The notes below the pieces were generated by a model. It had not been told where the DNA came from. It did no database searches and saw only the letters and a list, made by a program, of their open reading frames with translations. 64,000 bases of DNA from Leucaena leucocephala (taxonomy: Eukaryota > Streptophyta > Magnoliopsida > Fabales > Fabaceae), in contig CM073558.1 in NCBI GenBank assembly GCA_037074615.1, positions 14,801,001-14,865,000 on the forward strand, in the 5' to 3' direction. Positions 46,263 to 57,567 of the stretch are shown here, piece after piece (positions within the stretch are counted from its first letter, which is position 1; each line of letters begins with the position of its first letter). The translations under genes and the position numbers were made by a program.

Positions 46263-48189
46263 AATGAAATGGATGGCCAAGATGCCAAAGTTTTTGCTAT
46301 AAATACCCCCTTGTCTTCACAATATTTTTTTACTTAGAGGGACCTTGGGTAAACCATGCCAAAATGAAGAGATAACTCAAAATAAGATCAAGGAGAAGCC
46401 ACCCAAGCAAGTACCTAAGGTAAGCAATCCTTCCTAATTTATTTATAAGTGTTTTGGAAGGATAAAACCTAGGTTTTAATGGTTCAAAGTTGAGTTTTTT
46501 CCTTGGTATACATGCTGGATGAATTGTTCGAAGAAAGACAAAAGAGTTAATTGAAGTTAGAAGTGTGTAAATGACACTTAGATAAGTTAGTTTAGATGGC
46601 TGGCTATTGAATTAATTGATATTCTTGACTTTGCATTATCTTGATGCTTTCGACCTGTACTATTATGGATAGAAGGAAGTTGAATTTATATAATCTAATA
46701 CTTCTATTGAATTTAAATGATGATTTTGTGTAGGATTGGATAGGTTTGGAATCTTGAAAATATTAGAATTGAAAAGGGAAAATTTGAATGGATGAGAATT
46801 TCATGATTTTGAAACCTGTTTCCAATTTTTGTGAGTAGTGATGAGAATTTCATAATTTTGATAATTTCAATTCATAATGAAAAATTGCGTGGGATTAAGT
46901 AGACAAATAAGTATTAGAAGAATTGGTAGCAAAATGGAGATTTTTGAAAGAAAGAACACTTCTTTACGGTTCTATCTAGATTTCATGAAGGAGCTAGAGT
47001 TTTATAATTATAAGCTCACAAATGATTCATATGGCTAAATTGTATTGGGTAAAGTCAAGACATCAATTAATAACTAATTAATAAAAATTAGAGAAAGATA
47101 GAAGCTTAACGGGTTAAAGGATTAGTAAGTAGATTATGTTAGCTTTAGAAATAGATTGTAATAAGTATGATGTTACACTTTATTAGGCATCAATAAATAT
47201 GGTAAAGAGGAGCACAAATCAAGGATAGTGATGAAAAAAAAAGAGTAAGGAAAATCAAGGAATAGAGGTAGTGAACTTACCTACTTTTATGCTTTTGTTG
47301 CTTAGGTTTTTATGTGATGGTAGCTTACTTTGATTATGTGAAGTATGAATGATTGAGTAATGCTCTATTTCTTTTTATGCTAGGGACATATGTTATAATT
47401 ATGGAAACATGGAAGCATGTAAAGTTATTATTATGCAAGCATGGTCATTAAGTACACATATTAATATCAAGCATGTATTTGCATATATTATATGGTATCT
47501 GTTTGCTATTGAGACTTCTCCAGAAATCTCACCCCTTCCATATCAATCCAATTGCATCATAATTTCTTAATATGGATGATATAAAGATGCATGAAAAAAT
47601 TTAAGAATTATTTAGCATGATTAATATGTGATTGATGTATGATATGTATATGTATATAAAGTTAGTTGCTAGAATTTATCACTATAAACAGTAACTCGTG
47701 ATGAGAAGGGAACTTTATGATGTAATTAAAAAATATTTAATGATTAAATAAATGTATAAAATTTTACTAACATTTATTTAACATGTTAAGCTTCATTTTT
47801 ACACTAATAATGCCTTATTTGGATGTCTATACAAAGAGAACAAAATTTTTAAAGTTAGGAACTAGAAACTTTTTTCTATAATTTTTAACCCAATTAACAG
47901 TGATCTTTGTCGCCAATACTATACTGATTAGCTAAGCATTTGGTCTGATATGTATTTTCCTTCAAAGTTTATTATGTTAGCTCCGTGTAACCTTTTGAAC
48001 CACCCCGTTTCAATTTTTTAAAATTAATTATAATTTTTTAAAATTCTTTGCCAAATCTGGAAATACCAAATGAATAGTACCCCTGAGGCTTGAAAATGCT
48101 AGATTTTGTAATTGGACTTCAACTGATACTTAAGTGGTTCTAAATGCTACCGAATTGTCCTTAAGATGTATAAAAGTAAAGTGTTATAT
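46262..48189 (+). repeat. G1-related gypsy LTR copy e, U3-truncated
   Basis: Starts at CCAATGAAATGGATGGCC, TATA box 46297-46305, leader ending CCTAAG|GTAAGC (46420), then the body, ending AAAGTGTTATA at 48189. Its leader matches copy g (54918) closely. It is followed by GTATCATAG, a degenerate iMet-type primer site, and gypsy leader sequence, so it is the 5' LTR of the remnant at 48190. Confidence 0.84.
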
Positions 48190-49234
48190 TTTTTGTATCA
48201 TAGTAAAGTTTCTAGCATAAGATAGGATAGTTCCTAGTAGTTAAAATTATGTTAAGATTAAGGTACTTAGTGGTAAAGTCAGTATCAATTAAGTATGAAT
48301 CTTAAGTGAACTGAGAAGATTCCTTCCCTAGATGATTGGTTCACTTCTTAAAGTATAATTCAAATAAGGAACTTTAGGAAGAGAATATTTTAGGGAAAGT
48401 TTTGTTAGGTCACAATGAACTAGAGTAATGGCTGCAACTAAAATACATAGATGAGTTCTGGTAGCTCCAACCAAAGACAATTGGCCACGACGAGAGAAAA
48501 CATAGTGATATGGTCGTAACATGTCAAGTGAATTAGTCACAATGGAAGTTCATAGAGAATGTTAGTCACAACTAGCCAATGTTTTGGTCGTGACTCGAGT
48601 TCACAAAAAGTTTAACTCGTGATTAGTAAGTGTTTTGGATGTGACTACAGTAGACTAGTCTTAGACAACAAAGGCCTCTGAAGGTCTCATGCTTCTTAAC
48701 AAGATATAGCTGGACTAAGTGAAATAGCGATGAGAAGCAGGTTCCTCTGCAAATAGAGACAAGAGTCTATCAGTCCAAGGTCAAGGAAGCTAAGAATATA
48801 GTTAAAAGGAACAAAATATAATCATTTTTTGAACCTGAATTCCCTATAAGTAGAGACTAGACACTATAATAATAATGAGAATGAAGGCTTTAACCTCATT
48901 GAAGATAATCAACTAGGGGATTAGCACGAGTTACAAATTTGCTAGATAAGGAGATGTATAGAGATATAGATGATCAGCTCAAAGGAATGCTTAGAAGTAT
49001 ATCCACCATGTGATAATCAAGAGTGGATCTAGTTACAGAAGGCTTCACTTGATTAGCTTTTGTAAAACACAAGATTCTAAAGTATGAGATTTAGGTTTGT
49101 CTAGAAATGTAATGGTTAATTGAAGAAAAGCAAATATTCCTGAAACAAAGGAGCTCCATCACAAAAGAATAGTACCTAGTAGGCCTAGCATATAGTACTC
49201 CGAAGAGTAGGAGCAACAACAATATACGATAGAT
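48190..49234 (+). pseudogene. Gypsy leader and gag remnant after LTR e
   Basis: Aligns in patches with 57575-58265 (GAAGATTCCTTCCCTAGA, CAGTCCAAGGTCAAGGAAG, GAGAATGAAGGC). No long frame remains. It carries a GTCRYGAC cluster at 48410-48655 that the copy at 57575 lacks. Cut on the right by a copia LTR. Confidence 0.7.
48410..48655. repeat. GTCRYGAC composite repeat in a Tekay/Del-like leader
   Basis: Variants GTCACAAT, GTCGTAAC, GTCACAAC, GTCGTGAC and CTCGTGAT, with TTCATAGAGA and TTCACAAAA blocks, in the same composite pattern as in the Athila elements. Confidence 0.7.
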
Positions 49235-50938
49235 TATTAGTTTAGGCAAAAACACCCAAGAGGGGAATAAATTGGGTGTTTTAAAAATTTTAAGCATAAG
49301 CTAAAAATTAAATAGAAGATAAATATGAATAATTGCAATAAGAATATAGATAAGTAAGATTTCACTAGGATGACGCCAACCAATTTATGTTGGTTCAGAC
49401 TTAACTCTTGTCCTATGTCCTATCCATAAAGTCCTTATGAGATTTTGACCTATATCCAAGATTATAATGGAAAGAAATTAATACAATCTCTCTCAAAGAA
49501 TATATATGATGTTACACATTGAAGCTCAATAACTATAAGATTTTTACAGAGAATGAAGGTAGACTAAGAATGCAATAAATTTGGAGGTTGTTGTATTAGT
49601 CAGGTTGGTGTCTTCTTCATTCAATGCTAAGTCTTTAAATAACATTTACTTTGGTTGTAACCATTAGACTTATGTTTATAACCATTGAGATGAAGGCATG
49701 GTTGGTGCAGATGAGTAGGTAAGCATTTAATGCTTTGCCGGAAGTAGAAATTTTCTGTTGTTTAGCCTTCATCATTTTGAATCTGTAGCCTTTTTTAAAT
49801 ATACTTAAACAAAAGATCTATTAGTCATTGAAGCATTAATTGAGTATATAAACTTATTAATAGATGACTTATTTCCAAAACAATATTAAAGTTCTAATAG
49901 CTTTTAAAAAAGAACCGATGCTATATTAATCGATTAATTTGTGGATATTGTATGAGATGAAGAATAGAGTATCGTACTGAACTAATTTGTCAAACATAAA
50001 ACAAACACTTTCAGCCAGAAAAGTTTTTCAAATATTTTATTAAAAAGAATAATGGGGGATGTAGACATATCATCACTTAAATCAATCATTTGAAATATGA
50101 AACGAGTTTGTATCTTAAAATAAAGACATATTTCAAATTTTACGAGTTTATACGATTAATTGATTAATATTAGTTAATTGAATGACTAGTCGATTAATGT
50201 ATTTAGAAGAATAGATAACAAAATATTTCAACACATATTAATCAAATAATTAATCTGTTAATGTAAATTAATTGATTAACCAATCGATTAATTGATTTAT
50301 ATTTGAATTCATAAAATTGATGTTTTACTAATTAATCGAACAGTTAAAAAATTAATATAAATTAATCGATTAACCAATCGATTAATAACAATATCTTTGT
50401 TTAAGAGAAAATTTATTTTTAACACATTAATCGATTAATTGACTTATGAATTCAATTTTAGAAGGCAATCCAACCAATATTAATCAATTAACTAATCAAT
50501 TATGGTGAATTAATCAATTAACCAATCAATTAATTGACTTATAAATTCATTTTCAAAAGCCAAATTCTTGACATTAATCAATTAACTAATCGATTAATTA
50601 TCACCTATTAATCGATTAACCAATCGTTTAATTAGCATTAATCGATTAGCTTGACTAACTTCTTCTATTAGTAATATTTAATCACAGAACCATAGACACA
50701 CTTCTTAGATATGTTTTGAAAAACTTTTATCCTCATAGAACTAATTTATCAGCTTGTTTATAAGAAGTATTATGTGTCAAAAACATGTATATTAATCAAA
50801 TCGTCAAAAGCATTATAGTATCTTTAAAAAAATTTTAGTTAGACTTAAAAGTTTTTTATATTTGATGACATCTAGCATATTCTTAGTGTTACTCATTAAT
50901 TTTTTATATTTGACATTGTCAAAACATATTATCCAACA
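49235..50938 (-). repeat. LTR of a SIRE-like copia element, minus strand
   Basis: On the minus strand it starts TGTTGGATAATATG at 50938, right after the purine tract AAAAAGGGGAT. It runs to CACCCAATTTATTCCCCTCT, TGGGTGTTTTTGCC near 49240, which resembles the 3' end of many plant copia LTRs. The exact 3' edge is uncertain by tens of bases. It contains the ATTAATCGATTAAT cluster. Confidence 0.75.
49925..50650. repeat. ATTAATCGATTAAT-type palindrome cluster
   Basis: About twenty copies of ATTAATCGATTAA(T/C) or one-base variants (ATCAATTAA, ACCAATCGATTAA), often in pairs of the form ATTAATCGATTAACCAATCG. They are irregularly spaced, unlike a simple satellite. All lie within the copia LTR. Confidence 0.85.
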
Positions 50939-51424
50939 ATCCCCTTTTTATGATGGCAAATCATTAATTAAAAGTAATATTTTTCTCCCCTACTTGTCAT
51001 TAGCAATAAATTTGAAGAATATCACAAAAATAGTTTGTAACAGCACTGACATGAAGAGAAAATCAAAGAAACAGAAAGAGAGTTTAGAGATGCTCATATG
51101 AAGTTGGCACGATGTGGTGATGATCTCTAAAATTCTGTATTATTGCTTCAGTATGTTGAGTTTTTATCATGCAGTTCATTCATTTTTATAGAAACTTTTA
51201 ATACCCTTATGATGTTGAATAACTTTCAGGGATTAAGCGGTTAAATATTCGATTAATGCATCCACTATTTAGTTCTATTTTTAATTGTGTAATAAAGTAT
51301 CCTGCAAAAACTTAACTATACACTATGATACCTAAGTTAATAACTTTAATCATCAAAACATATTAATGAATAATTATTTTGAGAAAATAAAGGCTGAAGA
51401 AAACTTGTAACAAAATTAGAATTC
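50939..51424 (-). other. 3' untranslated region and polypurine tract of SIRE-like copia
   Basis: Between the RNase H end and the LTR. The purine tract AAAAAGGGGAT (minus strand, 50949-50939) adjoins the LTR. Nothing else recognised. Confidence 0.65.
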
Positions 51425-51720
51425 TTAAAATTCATTGGGATTTACCATTCCCAATTCTCTTCTGATGTAGTTCAATTGATCTTGAGCAAGAGGTTTTGTG
51501 AAAATATCTGCTAGTTGAAGATGAGTCGAGATAAATTTAACCTTTATATCTTTCTTCTGCACGTGATCTCTTATAAAGTGATGTCTGATATCAATATGTT
51601 TTGTTATGAAATGAACTATGGGATTCTTTGAGAGACTGATTGTACTTCTATTGTTACAAAGAATTGGAATCTCAGTCAATTTTATTCCTAGATCTTGAAT
51701 TTGTTGCTTGAGTGATAACC
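51425..51720 (-). pseudogene. C-terminal RNase H of SIRE-like copia
   Basis: An 84-codon minus-strand frame with IPILCNNRSTISLSKNPIVH, TKHIDIRHHFIRDHVQKKDI and QLADIFTKPLAQDQLNYIRR, the standard end of a plant copia polyprotein. The motif D in CDN is N here (CNN). Upstream pol is missing: homology stops near 51720. The fragment at 43396-44276 may come from the same lineage, but the order on the minus strand rules out one simple element. Confidence 0.9.
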
Positions 51721-52099
51721 GTCATTTTAATTACCAAAAAAAACTAAGCTAACTAATAGTAGAATAAAACTAACCTAGGTCGATTCATAAGGGCCCTAAA
51801 TGGATACTAAATTTTCTAATAATAAATAAGCCATAAGTTAACAAACTAATAAGATGAATTGTGAGATATGATATTGACTAAATTCTAAATGTAAATCCTA
51901 TGCGGGTTATGATGATGAAATGTATCATTGACAAGTGTATTCTCTTAGAGATTACCGTACCTTTCATTATCCATAGAATATTTGGAGTTAATTAGTTGAA
52001 TTAGAATATGTTAGCTAACAACTCATCAGCTAAATCTCAATCAAAGCTACTACTCGAGACATTGAATAGAGAATTATGAATCATTCAACTTAAGAGATA
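51721..52099. other. Unassigned sequence, possible LTR fragment
   Basis: Begins TGATAACCGTCATTTT, a terminus like that of some gypsy LTRs, and includes CTAACCTAGGTCGATTC. No second copy exists in the window, so it cannot be confirmed as an LTR. No gene seen. Confidence 0.3.
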
Positions 52100-52709
52100 G
52101 AAGAAGATGAATGATAGAGGTCATTTTAGTCATTTTGGACAGGCAAAAAATGTGGGATACAGTAGAAATATGATTAGTTAGATCCAATATATGCCCTAAG
52201 GTAGTGTAAAGAGGGGTGAAATGGCAATTATGCCCTTAGGGTTAGCACAGCGCAAGAAAGGACACCAAGGGTATTTTTGTCATTTTCTAAAGGAATGGAT
52301 GGCAAATAAATACTCAGTATAACCATGACAAGGGTATGAGAAGCCTAGGTATTGATTTCCAGGATAGAATACATATCCTGGAATATTATAAAAAAATTAG
52401 GAACAGAAAACAGTATGGTTGTTGTGAAACTGCTCTGATCGGTACCGGATTGGACTGAATTTTTTCCAGAAGCTTCCTGGCATGGTAAGCACGGCACATA
52501 CCCCCATTAGGTGTCCCTTTAGCTGTCCCACATGATGTCATAATTATTCCTTTTGAAAAAGTTAAATCCAAGATTAAATGTGGGCCTTTAGATCAAATAG
52601 TAACCAAATCAATCTTGGCCATTCATTTTTCATGGATTTTGGCTATAAATACCCCCTCATTCTGCATCAAAACTGTGGCTTCATGGACCCTTGGGGAAAC
52701 TCTTGCAAA

Positions 52710-52766
52710 ATGAAAACTCAAGCCAAGACAAAGAAGATTCAAGGTACCAAAGTTCAAGCAAGCTAG
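52710..52766 (+). CDS. Conserved 18-codon mini-ORF in G1 LTR (copy f)
   Basis: Encodes the same peptide as copy a. In this copy an upstream in-frame ATG at 52578 also exists, giving a 62-codon frame, but that extension is not open in the other copies, so the short frame is the conserved unit. Confidence 0.35.
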   Translation: MKTQAKTKKIQGTKVQAS

Positions 52767-53159
52767 AGATTAAAGGTAAGCAATCTCTCCTAGCTTATTT
52801 TCCTTTGATTTGGGAGCTTGAACTTAGGGTTTTCATGGGGAAAAATTTGAGTTTTCTCTAAGGGGAGGTGCTGCCCAAAAACCTTACATGAAAGGGGAAA
52901 GAAGAAATTAAAGTTAGAAACTTATGATTGAAGCTTAAACAAGCTAGTTAAGTGATTGGTTGTTGAATCAAGTTGATATCCTTGACTTTGTCAAGGGTGA
53001 ATCTGTTTGGTATGCACTGTTCATGAGGGAAAGAAATGGAATTTCAATGATTTAGTGCTTCCATTGAATTTATATGATGATTTTGTGTAGGATTGGAAAG
53101 GTTTTGAACCTTGGAAACATTAAAATCTCAAGGTTGTAGTCTTTGATATTCCTTACAGT

Positions 53160-53181
53160 ACTGTTCATTCGCATGAACAGT
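53160..53181. repeat. ACTGTTCA / TGAACAGT hairpin in G1 LTR (copy f)
   Basis: Perfect 8-bp arms, loop TTCGCA. Confidence 0.7.
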
Positions 53182-54430
53182 GATTGGAATTTCATGATTT
53201 TGATGGTTCCAATGGTTTTAAAATGAAAAGTTGTGTGGGGTAAAGTGGAGAAACAAGTATGGGAAGCATTAGAATCAAAATGAGAATTTTTGAAAGAATT
53301 GTATGCTTATGTTCAGTTTTGTACAGAAGGCCATGAAGGAGCTGGAATTTCATGATTCTAAACTCATAAATGGATTCAAAAGATTAAATTGTATAGGGTA
53401 AAGTCAAGACATCAATTGGTTCAAGAGCCAAGTGGATTAGTGAAGATTAGAGAAAGTTGTGACAATAAAGAGTGTAACAAAGTTAGTCTTGAACATGGTT
53501 GGAGTTCATGAGTCCTAATGAGTTATGTGATGAATATGAATGTGTTTAGGACCATGAAACATCCAAGAACATGTTGGGAAGTGATTGACATAAAGGCTTG
53601 ATGGTTGGAAAGCTAGGGAGCAAGTGCTAAAGATCAAGAGGAAAGCTTAAGTGCAAGGTAGTGAACTTACTTCTTTATATGCTTGATGTGGTATGCTTAT
53701 GTGTTGACATGTATATGATATTTGAATGATGTTGTGACATGATCACTGATGTTGAATGTATTGTGAATAACATGTTTTCCATGGCCATGCACTTTATTTA
53801 AGGGCATATAGTATGATGGCATGCCACTAATCAAAGAAAGTTTAAGGAAATTATATATCATGCATTAGCATCCATCATGCATATTTAAGTGGTAATGTTT
53901 GCTACTAAGATTCCCTAGAATCTCACTCTCCCATAACCAACCAATTTAGGTCAAGCATGATGGATAATGTATGCATGGAGAAGAGCTAAAGCATGGAAGA
54001 AGAAAAGTGAAGTATTTAAGATGTTAGCATATGCTATGCACTTTCCATGTATGTCAAAGCCATGTAAATCATCTATTTATGTTATGAGATTATGTAAAGC
54101 ATGGAAGAAGAAAAGTGAAGTATTTATGTAAATGAACAGTAAACTTTGGCGAATAAATTGTATTGATTGGCTAATCATTTGGTCTAGAAATTATTTTTTC
54201 CTTAAAGTTCAATATGTTATCTTCACGTATCTTTTTGAACCACTTCATTTAGAGTTTTCTAGAATTAATTATTATTTTTTGAAGTTTGTTGCGTAATCTG
54301 AAATACCATATGAATAGTAACCCGAGAAAGAGTAAAATTCTAAATTTGGCTAATGGACTTCCAAGGTCTTGTAAGTGGTTCTAAATGCTACTGAATAGTC
54401 CCTAAGACATATGAAAGTAAGGATGTTACA

Positions 54431-54917
54431 GTACTTCATAATACAAAAAAGAAAAGTGCAACTGTGGATACACAATGTTTAACGAGAAATATGCAATATG
54501 CAAATAAAATGTGCATGATAAGAAATATGTAATGAGAAATATGACGTATGACATATATCTTAGAATATAATAGAATTTCATAAAGTTTGATATGAAAGAA
54601 ATAGACACTACTTACAGGTTCAGTACAGTGAGTAGTCCATAAACAAATAGATGTAGGACAAGTAAGCGAGTAACAAAAAGAAGTAGATTTCAACTCTGAT
54701 TGAGTTGATTCATAAGAGGTGAGTGATGAATAGAAAGATATGAAGTTTTGCGAATGTTGAGATCACTCTGCTAGATGCTAGGATAGAAGGTAAGAGATAG
54801 ATACCCTAAACTTTAGTCACAAAATAGAAAAGGATATAAAGAGAAGATATATCCAAAGTTATATGACTAAGTTATGAATTAAATTTTGAAGACAAAATTT
54901 ATTTTAAAGGGCAAAAA
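54431..54917 (+). other. 3' internal end of a G1-type gypsy element
   Basis: From about 54590 it is collinear with 19636-19935 and ends TTTTGAAGACAAAATTTATT, TTAAAGGGCAAAAA before the LTR start. The first 160 bp have no match in the window. No frame is conserved. Confidence 0.65.
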
Positions 54918-57567
54918 TGTAACATCCCAAAATTTTCCTATTTGTATAAGACTGATAGAGAAAAAAGGTTAAGAAGGGATTGAGATGATAATCAAAAGAA
55001 AATATAATATTTAGATAAGTTTTAAGTTAAGGAAAGAAAAGAAAAGTATAAAGTTATAAGGCCAAAGGACATAAACGTCATTTGGATAAAAGATAAATAT
55101 AGAAAATTCAAGGAAAATAGAAAAAGGACTTAAATAGAGCTTTAAAGTTTCAAGGACTAAACTTGAATTTTAAAAAATATAGTAAGGGATAAAAGTAAAA
55201 TTTGGTAAATTTAGGGACTAAAGTGCAATTTTACTAAATTTAGGGGCAAAAGTGTAATTATAGAAAGATTAAGCAGAAAAGGCCCATAACTGCCAATAAA
55301 TATTATAGAATCAAATTTTACCAGTAAATAGAGGATATAATTTAGGCTAGACATATCTCTCAGAATTCTGATTTAAAATCTCTGATAAATTCATATTAAT
55401 TTTTAAAGTTTAGAAATTAGTACAATATCTTTCAGAACTCATAATCTGATAAATTTTGTAGTAAATTCTTGTAACTATTATAAGAATTATGATATTGATA
55501 AAGCACAACAAGGAGTCCTGTAGAATTTATTATGAAATTTAAGATGAAAAATGACAATGATAAAGGATTTCAAGAAAATGTATAGAATTGTTATCAAGAC
55601 TTCTAGGCCACAAAAAATTATGATACTTTACAAGAAGTTTATTTAATATTAGAATTAATTTCTAAAAATTTTAGAACCATAAAAACAATTATGTAGAATT
55701 TATCTAAAAAATAAGGTAGTTTAAGGTATTTAGTAAAGGAAATGCCTTGAGATTTGTGCCAAATAGTGAATTGGACCCAAGGGAGGCCTGATATGGTGCC
55801 AAGATAGAAGGCCCAATGATCCAAGTTAGTGTCTTGGAGACCAAGTTAGTTTTTAGATGTTTTATGAATTTTTAAAAGAAAGAAATCAAAGAAAATCAAG
55901 AGATAAGGTGAGTTAGCTTGTAAGGTGTCCCAAGTGGAACCTATACCATGTAAAAAATGCCACTTGGAAGACAAATGCAAGAAAGAAGAGTTTTGACACA
56001 TGATAGGTTATAATAAAATAATATAAGAATTAAGTTAATGAAGATTAAGGTTAATTAAGCAAGAAAGCAACCAATGAGAGTTAATATTAAGGCTATGTAA
56101 TAATTATTTGAAGGGAAGGTAAAATGGTCCGTAGATGCCAAAGCTTTTGCTATAAATACCCCTCTTGTCTTCAGAATTTCGTTTACTTTGAGGACCCTTA
56201 TGGAAACCATGCTAAAATGAAGAGAGATCTCAAAATAAGATCAAGGAGAAACCACCCAAGCAAATACCTAAGTTAAGCAATCCTTTCTAGTTTATTTATA
56301 AGTGTTTTGGAGGGACAAAACCTAGTTTTAATGCTTGGAAGTTGAGATTTTTCCTTGGTATACATGATGGACGAATTGTTAGAACAAAGAGGGAAGAGTT
56401 AAATGAAGTTAGAAGTGTGTAAATGACACTTAGATAAGTTCGTTTGGATAGTTAGTTATTGAATTTAATTGATATTCTTGACTTTGCATTATCTTGATGC
56501 TTTTGGACTGTATTGTTCTTGATAGAAGGAAGTTGAATTTCTATAATTTAATGCTTCCATTGAATTTAAATTATGATTTTGTGTAATATTGTATAGGATT
56601 GAAACCTTGGAAACATTGGAATTGAAAAGGGAAAATTTGAAACCCTTTATGTTACTGTTTATAAAATATGAATAGTGATGAGAATTTCATGACTTTTATG
56701 TTTCCAAAGGTTTTAAAATGAAAGATTGTGTAGGAATAAGTAGATAAACAAGTATTGGAAGAATTGAAATCAAAATGGAGATTTTTGAAAGAAAAACACT
56801 TTTTTTTGTTCTATCCAGAATTGCATGAAGGAGCTGGAATTTTATAATTCTAAGCTCATAAATAGATTTAAAAAAACTACATTATGTTGGGTAAATTTAA
56901 GACATCGATTAATTCAAAGGTCAAACCAATTAATAAAGATTAGAGAAACATAGAGTCTTAACGGGTTAAAAGATTAGCGAGTAGATTATGTTGGCCTTAT
57001 AAATAGATTATAATAAGTATGATGTTATACTTTATTAGGCCTTGATAAATATGGTAAAGACGAGCACAAATCAAGGACAATGATAGAAGAAAAAGAGTAA
57101 GGAAAATCAAGGGATAGAGGTAGTGAACTTACTTGTATGTTTATGTTGCTTGTCTATTTTATGTGATGGTAGCTTACGTTGATTAGGTGAAGCATGAATG
57201 ATTGAGTAATGCTCTATTTCTTTTTATGCTATGGCCATATGTTATAATTATGGAAACATGGAATCATGTAAATTTATCATTATCCAAGCATGATCACTAA
57301 GTGTATACATATTGACATTAAACATGTAGTTGCATACATTGTATTGTATCTGTTTGCTACTAAGATTTTCATAGAAATCTCACCCCTTCCATATCAATCC
57401 AATTACAGCACAAGTTCTCAAGATGGAGGATATAAAGATTCATAAAGAGAAGTTAAGAATTATTTAGCATGATTAATATGTGATTGATGTATGATATGTA
57501 TATACATGTAAAGTTAGTCGTTGAAATTTATCACTATGAACATTAACTCGTGATGAGACAATAACCT
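54918..57567 (+). repeat. G1 gypsy LTR copy g, 3'-truncated
   Basis: Starts TGTAACATCCC with a full U3 (repeated GGGACTAAA / GGGGCAAAAGTGTAATT blocks), TATA 56150-56158, and a leader like copy e but with the donor-like site changed to CTAAGTTAAGC. About 450 bp of the end are missing: LTR sequence stops near 57567 (ACTCGTGATGAGACAATAAC) and gypsy internal sequence begins. Confidence 0.85.

Larger units (their letters stand above)
52100..54430 (+). repeat. G1 gypsy LTR copy f, 5'-truncated
   Basis: Very close to copy b from about b position 25370 onward. TATA 52643-52651, mini-ORF 52710-52766, AAAG|GTAAGC at 52776, hairpin 53160-53181, end GGATGTTACA at 54430. About 310 bp (equivalent to about 27345-27655 of b) are replaced by a 32-bp copy of upstream sequence at 54095-54126. 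Confidence 0.9.

Noticed and set aside
50100..50650. CRISPR-like array
   Set aside because: The repeats are palindromic, variable, irregularly spaced and lie in a plant copia LTR; there are no uniform spacers or cas genes.
43396..51720. One copia element covering both the integrase fragment (43396-44276) and the RNase H fragment (51425-51720)
   Set aside because: On the minus strand RNase H would come before integrase, the wrong order, and gypsy sequence lies between them.
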